Source: a bacterium YEK0313
GTDB taxonomy: Bacteria > Pseudomonadota > Alphaproteobacteria > Rhizobiales > Phreatobacteraceae
Assembly: GCA_000751295.2 (NCBI GenBank)
Contig: CCMO02000002.1
Span: 248,001 to 312,000, forward strand
Reading direction: 5' to 3'
DNA length: 64,000 nt
Made by a program: the position numbers and the translations under genes. Below the pieces are notes generated by a model, which saw only the letters and a program-made list of their open reading frames with translations, was not told where the DNA came from and ran no database searches. Shown here in pieces: positions 9,244 to 17,098 of this stretch (its first letter is position 1; each line of letters begins with the position of its first letter).

Positions 9244-9645
9244 ATGTACAGCGTCGAAGTGCGCGACCGCATCATGATCGCTCATTCCCTGCCCGACCCG
9301 TTCTTCGGGCCGGCCCAGGGCAAGCATGGCGCGAGCTTCGTCGTCGACGTCGCCTTCTTCCGCGAGACGCTGAACGCCCAGAACGTCGTGGTCGATATCG
9401 GCGCGGCGCTCGACGTTCTCGCCGGCACCCTGAAGGAGCTCGCCTATCGCGACCTCGATGCCCTGCCGCAGTTCCAGGGCAAGCTGACGACGACAGAATT
9501 CCTTTGCCGGCATATTTTCGACGCCTGCTGCGCGGCCGCCAAGGCCGGCGCGCTCGGCGCCGACGGCGCGGACCTCGCCAAGATCCGCGTCACCCTGCAC
9601 GAGCACGACCTCGCCCGTGCCAGCTTCGAGGGCCCGGTCGCGTGA
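9244..9645 (+). CDS. Divergent 6-pyruvoyl-tetrahydropterin synthase/QueD-like protein
   Basis: A 133-residue T-fold protein of the PTPS/QueD family. The family's first His is in IMIAHSLP, but the Cys-x3-HGH block is GPAQGKHGAS: the catalytic Cys is gone and the last zinc His is Ala. The LDH motif is YRDLDAL, while the substrate-anchoring Glu near the C-terminus (LHEHDL) remains. True PTPS/QueD enzymes convert dihydroneopterin triphosphate to a 6-substituted tetrahydropterin. With these changes the reaction is probably different. The start at 9244 is supported by AAGGGAGAA; an upstream in-frame ATG at 9190 lacks such a site. The stop overlaps the next start in GTGA. Confidence 0.85.
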   Translation: MYSVEVRDRIMIAHSLPDPFFGPAQGKHGASFVVDVAFFRETLNAQNVVVDIGAALDVLAGTLKELAYRDLDALPQFQGKLTTTEFLCRHIFDACCAAAKAGALGADGADLAKIRVTLHEHDLARASFEGPVA

Positions 9646-10706
9646 CAGCGGCCGCTTTCGCCATTCCCGGCGATCTCGCGAGCCCGACCGGCGGCTATCG
9701 CTACGACCGCGAGGTGCTGGCCCGCGCCGCGGCCCATGGCGTTGCGCTGCGCCACCTCCCTCTCCCCGCGGCCTTCCCTTTCCCTGATGCCGACGCCCTG
9801 GCCGCGGCCGGCGACGCGCTCGCCCGGCTCGACGCCGGAGCGGTGCTCCTCGCCGACGGGCTCGCCTTCGGCGCCTTTCCCGAAAGTCTGCTGACGGCGG
9901 TCAGGAGCCCGATCGTCGCGCTCGTCCACCACCCCCTGGCGCTGGAAAGCGGGCTCGATCCGGCCGTCGCGGCCAGGCTCAAGGCGAGCGAAACGGCCGC
10001 GCTGGCGCGGGCCGAGGCGGTGATCGTCACCAGCCGCACGACCGCCGCGATCCTGGCCGCCGACTACGCGGTCGCACCGGCAAGGCTGCATGTTGCCGAA
10101 CCGGGCACGGCGCGCGCGCCGCGCGCCGCCGGCTCGCCCGGTCCGGGCGTCAGCCTGCTCGCGGTCGGCGCGGTCTCCGCCCGCAAGGGCTACGATCGTC
10201 TCGTCGCGGCGCTGGCGCCGCTCGAGGCCCTCGACTGGCATCTGACCATTGCCGGCGCGACCGACCGGGCACCGGCGGCGACCGCGGCGCTCCGCGCCGC
10301 CATTGCCGAGGCCGGCCTTAGCCAGCGCGTCCGGCTGGCCGGGCCGGTCGACGAGGCCGGTCTCGCCGCGCTTTATGCGGGCGCCGATCTCTTCGTCCTT
10401 GCCTCGCTGTTCGAGGGCTATGGCATGGTGCTGACGGAAGCCATGGCGCACGGGCTGGCGATCGTCACGACGACCGGCGGCGCGGCAGCCGAGACCGTGC
10501 CCGACGATGCGGCGCTGAAGGTCGCCGCCGGAGCCGTCGGGCCGCTGTCCGAGGCGCTCGGCGCGGCCCTCGCCGATGCCGGCCTGAGGCGGCGGCTCGG
10601 CGATGCGGCCTTCGCCGCGGCCGGCCGCCTGCCCGGCTGGGACGACACGACACGCATCATCTGCGATGTTGTCACACGCATTGCATCGAGGACCGTCGGG
10701 CCATGA
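9642..10706 (+). CDS. GT4-family glycosyltransferase
   Basis: A 354-residue GT-B fold glycosyltransferase. The N-terminal domain starts FAIPGDLASPTGGYRYDRE, with the Gly-rich turn of GT4 enzymes. The C-terminal donor-binding half contains LLAVGAVSARKGYDRLV (about 166-182) and the family signature DLFVLASLFEGYGMVLTEA with the EGYGMVLTEA E-x7-E pattern near residues 258-267. The GTG start at 9642 overlaps the PTPS-like stop, and its own stop overlaps the methyltransferase start in ATGA. It should be a retaining, cytoplasmic enzyme using an activated sugar. Being embedded between a PTPS-like gene and a methyltransferase suggests a small-molecule acceptor, possibly a pterin-like compound. Confidence 0.87.
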   Translation: MTAAAFAIPGDLASPTGGYRYDREVLARAAAHGVALRHLPLPAAFPFPDADALAAAGDALARLDAGAVLLADGLAFGAFPESLLTAVRSPIVALVHHPLALESGLDPAVAARLKASETAALARAEAVIVTSRTTAAILAADYAVAPARLHVAEPGTARAPRAAGSPGPGVSLLAVGAVSARKGYDRLVAALAPLEALDWHLTIAGATDRAPAATAALRAAIAEAGLSQRVRLAGPVDEAGLAALYAGADLFVLASLFEGYGMVLTEAMAHGLAIVTTTGGAAAETVPDDAALKVAAGAVGPLSEALGAALADAGLRRRLGDAAFAAAGRLPGWDDTTRIICDVVTRIASRTVGP

Positions 10707-11539
10707 GCTTTTCCGCCGACTGGCTGAGCCTGCGCGAGCCCGCCGATCACGCCGCCCGCGCGCCCGGCCTGCTCCAGGCCGTCGGCCGCCATTTCGCGGC
10801 ACGGGAGAAGCTCGCCATCGTCGATCTCGGCTGCGGCACCGGCTCCAATCTGCGCGGCACGGCGGCGGCCCTCCCGGCCCGTCAGCATTGGCGGCTGGTC
10901 GACCACGACCCGGCCCTGCTCGCGGCCGCCCGGACGCGGCTCGCCGCCTGGGCCGATACGGCGCAAGACGATGCCGCGGCGCTGGAGCTGACCAAGGCCG
11001 GCAAATCGCTGCGCGTCACCTTCGCGCAGGCGGATCTTGCCGGCGATCTCGGCGCGATCATCGGCGCCGATGCCGATCTCGTCACTGCCGCGGCGCTGTT
11101 CGACCTCGTCTCCGCCGACTGGATCGAGCGCTTCGTGGCGCTGCTCGCGGCAAAGTGCCTGCCGCTCTACACCGTGCTGACCTATGACGGCAGCGAGCAC
11201 TGGACGCCGCCGCACCCGGCCGACGCCGCCATGCTCGCCGCCTTTCACGCCCACCAGGGCACCGACAAGGGCTTCGGCCCTGCCGCGGGGCCCGCGGCCT
11301 GCGGCCTGATCGCCGCGGCTTTTGCCCAGGCCGGCTACCGGGTCGAACAGGCCGCGAGCCCCTGGCGGATCGGTCCCGACATGGCCGCGCTCGCCGCCGA
11401 ACTCACGACGGGCTTTGCGGGCGCCGTCGCCGAGACCGGCCGCCTCGCCCCGGCGACCGTTGCCGACTGGCTCGCCGCCCGCCGCCAGGGCGTTGCCTGC
11501 ACGGTCGGCCACCGCGATCTCTTCGCGCATCCGGGCTGA
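10703..11539 (+). CDS. Class I SAM-dependent methyltransferase
   Basis: A 278-residue methyltransferase. The SAM-binding motif I IVDLGCGTGSNLRG is at about 38-51, with the motif II acidic end in RLVDHDPALL and a motif-IV-like segment DLVTAAALFDLVSADW around residue 129. The last part is unassigned. It is the fourth gene of the operon and its ATG overlaps the glycosyltransferase stop (ATGA), so it is translationally coupled to it. This context suggests a modified sugar or small-molecule product rather than protein or RNA methylation; the substrate cannot be read from the sequence. Confidence 0.85.
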   Translation: MSFSADWLSLREPADHAARAPGLLQAVGRHFAAREKLAIVDLGCGTGSNLRGTAAALPARQHWRLVDHDPALLAAARTRLAAWADTAQDDAAALELTKAGKSLRVTFAQADLAGDLGAIIGADADLVTAAALFDLVSADWIERFVALLAAKCLPLYTVLTYDGSEHWTPPHPADAAMLAAFHAHQGTDKGFGPAAGPAACGLIAAAFAQAGYRVEQAASPWRIGPDMAALAAELTTGFAGAVAETGRLAPATVADWLAARRQGVACTVGHRDLFAHPG

Positions 11540-11609
11540 CATCCGGTCATTCGCAAGCGCAGCAGTAAATTGTGCGGCGCAACAGAAAGGCCAGATTTCC
11601 CATGGCCTT

Positions 11610-11626
11610 ACGCAATCTCGTTGCGT
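11610..11626. promoter_or_regulatory. 17-bp palindromic candidate operator upstream of indolepyruvate oxidoreductase
   Basis: ACGCAATCTCGTTGCGT is a perfect inverted repeat with 6-bp arms and a 5-nt centre, about 170 bp upstream of the oxidoreductase start. This arm and spacer pattern resembles Lrp/AsnC-family operators, and two such regulators are encoded in the window, but no link is shown. Confidence 0.45.
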
Positions 11627-11793
11627 CAGCCCAGTTTAGAATGAAATCGACATAGCCTTTGGCGCGTGACAGCATTCCCCGACGGCGGGTGCCGAACGTG
11701 CCCGGCGGAGTTCGCTGGCTGGTGCCTGGGCGCGTCCGGCGGACCTCGAGGGGACCGAGGCCAGCCAGGCCTCCCGAGAATCTGGAGGGCGCG

Positions 11794-14700
11794 ATGGCGA
11801 CAGAGACCGGAGCGGGAATGCCGGCGGCTGCAACGGGCGGCGTCGAAACCGACCGTCCCGAAACCGATCGCCCCAACGCGCTCCGGCTCGATGCCGTCAG
11901 CCTCGACGACAAATACGACCTGACCAAGAAGGACGTCTTCATTACCGGCGTCCAGGCCCTGGTGCGCCTGACGCTGATGCAGAAGGAGCGCGACCGGCTG
12001 GCCGGGCTCAATACGGCGGGCTTTGTCTCCGGCTACCGCGGCTCGCCGCTCGGCGGTCTCGACCAGCAGTTCTTCAAGGCGCAGCGCCAGCTCATCGCCC
12101 AGGACATCGTCTTCACGCCCGGCCTGAACGAGGACCTCGCGGCCACCGCCGTCTGGGGCAGCCAGCAGGCCGAAATGCGCGGCGAAGGCAAATACGACGG
12201 CGTCTTCGGCATCTGGTACGGCAAGGGGCCGGGCGTCGACCGCTCCGGCGACGTCTTCCGCCACGCCAACCTGGCCGGCTCGGCCCGCTATGGCGGCGTG
12301 CTCTGCCTCATGGGCGACGACCACACCGCCGAATCCTCCACCGTCGCGCATCAGTCAGAATTCCACTTCGTCGACGTGATGATGCCGATCCTCAATCCGG
12401 CCGGTGCCCAGGAGATCCTCGACTACGGTCTCTACGGCTGGGCCTTGTCGCGCTATTCCGGCAACTGGGTCGCGCTGAAATGCATGAAGGACACGGTCGA
12501 ATCGACCGGCGTCGTCGACGGCTCGGTCGACCGCGTGAAGATCGTCATTCCAAGCGAAGCCGAATTCGCCATGCCGCCGGGCGGCCTGTCGATCCGGCCG
12601 AATGACGACCGGAACGAGCAGGAGCTGCGGCTCCACATGCACAAGCGCGCCGCCGCGCTCGCCTTCGTCCGGGCCAACAAGATCAACCGCATCGTGACGT
12701 CAGGCGGCCGCAATCCGAAGATCGGCATCATCACGACCGGCAAGAGCTATCTGGATACGCGCCAGGCCTTCGACGAGCTCGGGCTCGACGAGATCAAGGC
12801 CAATGATCTCGGCATCCGCCTGTTCAAGATCGGCTGCACCTGGCCGCTCGATCCCGGCGAGCTCAGGAGCTTCGCCGAGGGCCTCGACCTGATCATCGTG
12901 GTCGAGGAGAAGCGCTCGCTGATCGAGGTGCAGGTGCGCGAGGAGCTCTACGGCTCGCCCCACCAGCCGGTGGTCATCGGCAAGAAGGACGAGGCCGGCG
13001 AGTGGCTGTTCCCGGTGCACGGCGCGCTCGACCCGAACGACGTCGCCATCTGCATCGGCGAGCGCATCCTGAAGAGCGCCGGCCATGTCGAGGAGATCGC
13101 GGCCGCTGTGCAGCGGCTGAAGCAGGCCCAGGAGGTGCTGAAGGTCACGCCGTCGATCGCCGCGCGCCTGCCCTATTTCTGCTCGGGCTGCCCGCACAAT
13201 ACCTCCACCGTCGTGCCGGAGGGCATGCGCGCCTATGCCGGCATCGGCTGCCACTACATGGCGCTGTGGATGGACCGCAACACGGAAGGCTTCACCCAGA
13301 TGGGCGGCGAAGGCGCCAACTGGGTGGGCGAGGCGCCGTTCTCCCGCCGCGGCCATGTCTTCCAGAATCTCGGCGACGGCACCTACAACCATTCCGGCTA
13401 TCTCGCGATCCGCTTCGCCGTCGCCGCCAAGGCCAACATCACCTACAAGATCCTGTTCAACGACGCCGTCGCCATGACCGGCGGCCAGCCGCACGAAGGC
13501 ACGCTCACCGTGCCGATGATCGCCGCGCAACTGCGCGCCGAGGGCATCGAGCGCATCGCCATCGTCTCCGACGAGCCGGACAAATATGGCGGCACCAGCC
13601 AGGCCTTTCCGGCCGGCACCAGCTTCAATCACCGCGACGATCTCGCCGCCGTGCAAACCGAGCTTGCCGGCATTCCCGGCGTCACCGCCCTGATCTACGA
13701 CCAGACCTGCGCGGCCGAAAAGCGCCGCCGGCGCAAGCGCGGCACCTTCCCCGACCCGGTCAAGCGGGTGATCATCAATGAAAGCGTCTGCGAAGGCTGC
13801 GGCGATTGCGGCATCCAGTCCAACTGCGTCTCGATCCAGCCGGTCGAGACCGAGTTCGGCCGCAAACGCACCATCGATCAGTCGTCCTGCAACAAGGACT
13901 TTTCCTGTGCCAAGGGCTTCTGCCCGAGCTTCGTCACGGTGCACGGCGCCGAGGCCAAGAAGGGCAAGGCGCTGCAGGCCGTCGCCGACATTTCCGGTCT
14001 GCCCGACCCGGTCATTCCGGAGATCGGCCACACCTACAACGTGCTGATCGCCGGCATCGGCGGCACCGGCATCGTCACCGTCGGCGCCATTCTCGGCATG
14101 GCCTGCCACATCGAGAAGAAGGGCGTCGGCCTGATCGACATGGCGGGACTCGCGCAGAAGGGCGGCGAGGTATTCTCGCACATGCGCATCGCGCGCAAGC
14201 CCGAGGACATCCACTCGATCCGCGTCCATGCCGGCTCGGCCGACCTCGTCCTGTCGGGCGATATCGTGATCGCCGGCGGCAAGAAGGCGCTGGCATCGAT
14301 GCGGCCGGAGACCAAGGTCGTGGTCAACACGGCGGAGATGCTGCCGGGCCAGTTCACCCGCAACGCCGACTTCTCGCTGCCCTCCGAGCGGCTGAAGCGG
14401 GCGATCGTCAGCCATGCCAGCCGCGAGACGACCCATCTCGTCGACGCCCAGCGGCTGGCCACCGCCCTGATGGGCAATTCGATCGCGTCCAACCTGTTCC
14501 TGGTCGGCTATGCCTACCAGATCGGCGCCCTGCCGCTCAGCGCCGAGGCGATCGAACGGGCGATCGAGCTCAATGGCGAAGCGGTGAAGATGAACGTCAC
14601 CGCCTTCCGCTGGGGCCGGATCGCCGCCCACGACCTCGCCCGCGTCGAGGCGCTGGTGCGGCCCGCGGCCGCGCCGCTCGCCGGCGAGCGGCTGTCGGAG

Positions 14701-15369
14701 ACCCTGGACGAGGCGATCGCCCGGCGGATCACCTTCCTGACCGCCTATCAGAACGCCGCCTATGCCAGGCGCTATGCCGACCTCGTCGCCCGGGTGCGGG
14801 CGCGCGAGGCCGCCGTCGTCCCCGATCGGCAGAGCCTTGCCGAGGCGGTGGCCCGCTATCTGTTCAAGCTGATGGCCTACAAGGACGAATATGAGGTGGC
14901 CCGGCTCTATACCGACGGCACCTTCGCGGCGCAGGTGGCGAAAACCTTCGACGGCGACAATCTGCGCTACGAATTCCACCTCGCGCCGCCGCTCTTCGCC
15001 AGGAAGGATCCGCATACCGGCCTGCCGCGCAAGGCGAGCTTCGGCCCGGTCATGATGAAGGGCTTCCGCATCCTGGCGAAGCTCAAGGGCCTCCGCGGCA
15101 CCCCGTTCGACGTCTTCGGCTACAGCGAGGAGCGGCGCACCGAGCGGCAGCTGATCGCCGACTACGAGGCACTCGTCGCCGAGATCCTCGACAAGCTGAC
15201 GCCGGAGAACCACGCGGTCGCTGTCGGCCTCGCCGCGATCCCGGAAAAGATCCGCGGCTTCGGCCATGTCAAGGCACGCCACCTCGCCGCCGCCAAGGCC
15301 GAGGAGGCGACCCTCATCGCTGCCTTCCGCGGCAAGCCGGAGCCGGCCGCCCGGCTCGCCGCGGAGTGA
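11794..15369 (+). CDS. Indolepyruvate ferredoxin oxidoreductase, fused alpha/beta/gamma type
   Basis: A 1191-residue, single-chain thiamine-diphosphate and iron-sulfur oxidoreductase of the indolepyruvate:ferredoxin family, which oxidatively decarboxylates aryl or branched 2-oxo acids to acyl-CoA with ferredoxin as acceptor. The N-terminal domain starts LDDKYDLTKKDVFITG and has the FVSGYRGSPLGGLD motif. The ThDP-binding half contains PYFCSGCPHN and GIGCHYMALWMD. Iron-sulfur Cys clusters lie at about 666-679 (CEGCGDCGIQSNC) and 699-711. The gamma domain begins GIGGTGIVTVGAILG near 755. The ATG at 11794 with GGAGGG four bases upstream is preferred over an in-frame start at 11659. It probably acts in amino-acid catabolism. 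Confidence 0.94.
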   Translation: MATETGAGMPAAATGGVETDRPETDRPNALRLDAVSLDDKYDLTKKDVFITGVQALVRLTLMQKERDRLAGLNTAGFVSGYRGSPLGGLDQQFFKAQRQLIAQDIVFTPGLNEDLAATAVWGSQQAEMRGEGKYDGVFGIWYGKGPGVDRSGDVFRHANLAGSARYGGVLCLMGDDHTAESSTVAHQSEFHFVDVMMPILNPAGAQEILDYGLYGWALSRYSGNWVALKCMKDTVESTGVVDGSVDRVKIVIPSEAEFAMPPGGLSIRPNDDRNEQELRLHMHKRAAALAFVRANKINRIVTSGGRNPKIGIITTGKSYLDTRQAFDELGLDEIKANDLGIRLFKIGCTWPLDPGELRSFAEGLDLIIVVEEKRSLIEVQVREELYGSPHQPVVIGKKDEAGEWLFPVHGALDPNDVAICIGERILKSAGHVEEIAAAVQRLKQAQEVLKVTPSIAARLPYFCSGCPHNTSTVVPEGMRAYAGIGCHYMALWMDRNTEGFTQMGGEGANWVGEAPFSRRGHVFQNLGDGTYNHSGYLAIRFAVAAKANITYKILFNDAVAMTGGQPHEGTLTVPMIAAQLRAEGIERIAIVSDEPDKYGGTSQAFPAGTSFNHRDDLAAVQTELAGIPGVTALIYDQTCAAEKRRRRKRGTFPDPVKRVIINESVCEGCGDCGIQSNCVSIQPVETEFGRKRTIDQSSCNKDFSCAKGFCPSFVTVHGAEAKKGKALQAVADISGLPDPVIPEIGHTYNVLIAGIGGTGIVTVGAILGMACHIEKKGVGLIDMAGLAQKGGEVFSHMRIARKPEDIHSIRVHAGSADLVLSGDIVIAGGKKALASMRPETKVVVNTAEMLPGQFTRNADFSLPSERLKRAIVSHASRETTHLVDAQRLATALMGNSIASNLFLVGYAYQIGALPLSAEAIERAIELNGEAVKMNVTAFRWGRIAAHDLARVEALVRPAAAPLAGERLSETLDEAIARRITFLTAYQNAAYARRYADLVARVRAREAAVVPDRQSLAEAVARYLFKLMAYKDEYEVARLYTDGTFAAQVAKTFDGDNLRYEFHLAPPLFARKDPHTGLPRKASFGPVMMKGFRILAKLKGLRGTPFDVFGYSEERRTERQLIADYEALVAEILDKLTPENHAVAVGLAAIPEKIRGFGHVKARHLAAAKAEEATLIAAFRGKPEPAARLAAE

Positions 15370-15407
15370 GGGCATGGGGCTCGCATGTGCTCTGCGCGAA
15401 TGTGGGC

Positions 15408-15452
15408 CGTGGTTCGAGGCTCGCCCAAAGGGGCGAGCACCTCACCATGAGG
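15408..15452 (+). repeat. Left arm of a large intergenic inverted repeat
   Basis: This 45-bp arm runs from CGTGGTTCGAGGC to CACCTCACCATGAGG and is itself partly palindromic (GCTCGCCC/GGGGCGAGC). Its near reverse complement lies 179 bp downstream at 15632-15675. Such mosaic palindromes resemble dispersed intergenic elements known in Rhizobiales, such as RIME-type repeats; assignment to a named family is not proved. Confidence 0.7.
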
Positions 15453-15631
15453 TATGTTGAGAATGGCGCCAGGCGCGCTCATGAAGCGACGCGCTTGAGC
15501 AGCATCCGGTACCATCGTTGCTGCAGAACTCCCCTTCCTCGTGAGGAGGGGAAAGCGCTGCATCACCACCGGCCCGGGCAGGCCTTGCGTGTAGCGCGTC
15601 ATGAGCACCCGCAGTGCCGTGCCCTTGCATC
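15453..15631. other. Interior of the intergenic palindromic element
   Basis: No gene is seen between the two repeat arms. The interior holds another imperfect hairpin around 15529-15552 (CTCCCCTTCCTC against GAGGAGGGG) and a partly repeated GCTCATGA/TCATGAGC pair near 15478 and 15600, consistent with a composite, highly folded repeat rather than coding DNA. Confidence 0.5.
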
Positions 15632-15675
15632 CCTCATGGTGAGGTGCCCGCGCCCTTGGCGGGCCTCGAACCACG
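15632..15675 (-). repeat. Right arm of the large intergenic inverted repeat
   Basis: This is the reverse-complement partner of 15408-15452: it begins CCTCATGGTGAGGTGC and ends CCTCGAACCACG. The outer ends match exactly, while the central hairpin differs at several bases (GCCCGC...GCGGGC here), mostly with compensating changes that keep the local stem. Confidence 0.7.
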
Positions 15676-15729
15676 ACCGCGCCTGATGCAATGCACGGGG
15701 CCAACGCCCCTCCCGACTGACAATAGGCG

Positions 15730-16656
15730 TCAGATCTTCAGAACGCGCGAGGGTTCGCGGCCGAAACCCTTGATCTCCAGGCGATCGGCATGGACTTCGA
15801 CCACCGCATAGGCCGTGGTGTCGGGCGTATCGACCATGCCGCAGAGATTGACGAAATATTTGCCCTTCACCTCGCCGAAATTGCCGGCGTGGTTGTGGCC
15901 GCAGAAATAGGCGACGACATGGTCCTGGGCGGTGATGAGCTCGACGATCCGCTCGGCGTCCCAGAGATTGTGGATATTGGCGGGATAGATGGGATAGTGG
16001 CCCATCACGATGACCTTCTCGCCGGCGGCGCGCGCCTTGGCCAGCGTCCCGGTCAGCCAGGCGAACTGCGCATCGCTGAGTGAACCGTTCCAGCTCTGGG
16101 CATTGGCCGCGCCCGTCGCCTTCAGGGCGGCCAGCCGCTCGGCGGCAAGCTCGCGTCTGGCATCGCCACGGGGCGGCGCGAAAGTGCTGACGTCGTTGCC
16201 GTCGAGCACGATGAACCGGTAGCCGCCGCCCGCGAAGTCGTAATAGGCCTTGGGCATGCCGGCATTGCGCACCACCGAGCCGAGATAATCGGCGGCGACA
16301 TCGAAATCGTGGTTGCCGAGCACGAAGAAGCGCGGATGCTTCAATTGATCGTAGAGCGGCAGGACATGGCCGAAGCTTTCCCAGTGCCGGTCGATGATGT
16401 CGCCGAGCGTCGCGACGAAGGTCAGCTCGTGCTTGTTGAGCTCGTCGATCGCGGCGGACAGCTTCCAGAGCGAATTGGCGTAGTAGCGGTTCATGCGCAG
16501 ATTGGGCACGACGGGAGCATATTGCGGGTCCGCGACGAGGCCGAAACGGAAGATCGGGCCGGCAGCGCCTTGCGCCCGCGCCGCCGTGAAGCCCGCGAAA
16601 GGTGTGACCAGCGAGGCGGCGGCGCTTGCGACGAGAAGGTTGCGGCGGTTGATCAT
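15730..16656 (-). CDS. Tat-exported metallophosphoesterase
   Basis: A 308-residue exported calcineurin-like phosphoesterase. The start at 16656 gives a twin-arginine signal (NRRNLLVASAAASLVTP, cleavage near residue 28), implying export in folded form with metals bound. The metal motifs appear in order: GLVADPQYA, GDIID, GNHDFDV, MGHYP and GHNHAGN. The GLVADPQYA start resembles the ADPRibase-Mn/CDP-alcohol phosphohydrolase branch, so it may split nucleotide diphosphates in the periplasm; that subfamily call is inference. It is transcribed toward the palindromic repeat, which may act as its 3' end. Confidence 0.85.
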   Translation of the reverse strand: MINRRNLLVASAAASLVTPFAGFTAARAQGAAGPIFRFGLVADPQYAPVVPNLRMNRYYANSLWKLSAAIDELNKHELTFVATLGDIIDRHWESFGHVLPLYDQLKHPRFFVLGNHDFDVAADYLGSVVRNAGMPKAYYDFAGGGYRFIVLDGNDVSTFAPPRGDARRELAAERLAALKATGAANAQSWNGSLSDAQFAWLTGTLAKARAAGEKVIVMGHYPIYPANIHNLWDAERIVELITAQDHVVAYFCGHNHAGNFGEVKGKYFVNLCGMVDTPDTTAYAVVEVHADRLEIKGFGREPSRVLKI

Positions 16657-16761
16657 GGGTCCGGCTCCGGCTGGCGGCTTGAGGGTCGACAGCCATGCTA
16701 GCCACGCTGCGGACACGCATTGATGACAGTGCCGCCGCATGCGCCACCTTGATCCCGCCGG

Positions 16762-16777
16762 CTTTTGCCGTCAAAAG
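16762..16777. promoter_or_regulatory. Short inverted repeat between divergent genes
   Basis: CTTTTG-CCGT-CAAAAG lies between the minus-strand phosphoesterase and the plus-strand small membrane protein at 16834. It could be an operator or a small hairpin. No regulator is assigned. Confidence 0.25.
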
Positions 16778-16833
16778 AGCGGTCGACACCCTTCCGGGCC
16801 GCTCGCGGCCCCGTACAATTGGACCATCCCTCC

Positions 16834-17076
16834 ATGGCTTCCGGCGCCGATCGCCCGATCAACTGGACGAATGTCACCAATGTCGCCTGCGCGACCATCC
16901 TGATCGCCGGCGAGACCATCGCCACCGGCGCAGCCGGCGGCTGGGCGATCGCCGGCCTCATGAAGATGGGCGATCAGGCGGTGACCGCCGCGGTCGTCAT
17001 CGGCGCGCTGATCGGCGTGGTCGCCGCGGCTGCCTTCTACCGCTCGGCGGTCAGGGCCGAGCCGTTCCGGCCCTGA
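16834..17076 (+). CDS. Small membrane protein of unknown function
   Basis: An 80-residue protein with two predicted membrane helices (about 12-36 and 40-64), both rich in Ala, Gly and Ile, joined by LMKMGDQ, and a short basic C-terminus. I do not recognise a family. ATG 16834 is chosen because the hydrophobic core begins soon after; an in-frame ATG at 16765 adds a low-complexity head. It lies alone between a phosphoesterase and a convergent acetyltransferase gene. Confidence 0.55.
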   Translation: MASGADRPINWTNVTNVACATILIAGETIATGAAGGWAIAGLMKMGDQAVTAAVVIGALIGVVAAAAFYRSAVRAEPFRP

Positions 17077-17098
17077 ACGCCGGCCGTCCGCTCCGGCC

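Noticed and set aside
8124..9275. N-terminal extension of opgH across the divergent dehydrogenase gene
   Set aside because: The extension has no ribosome-binding site and overlaps a well-supported gene; GGAGGT directly upstream of 8123 fixes the true start.
12700..15375. An open frame of almost 900 codons on the minus strand opposite the indolepyruvate oxidoreductase gene
   Set aside because: It is the antisense shadow of a confident gene in a GC-rich genome; its composition (Gly, Arg, Asp, Leu biased) and lack of a start site argue against coding.
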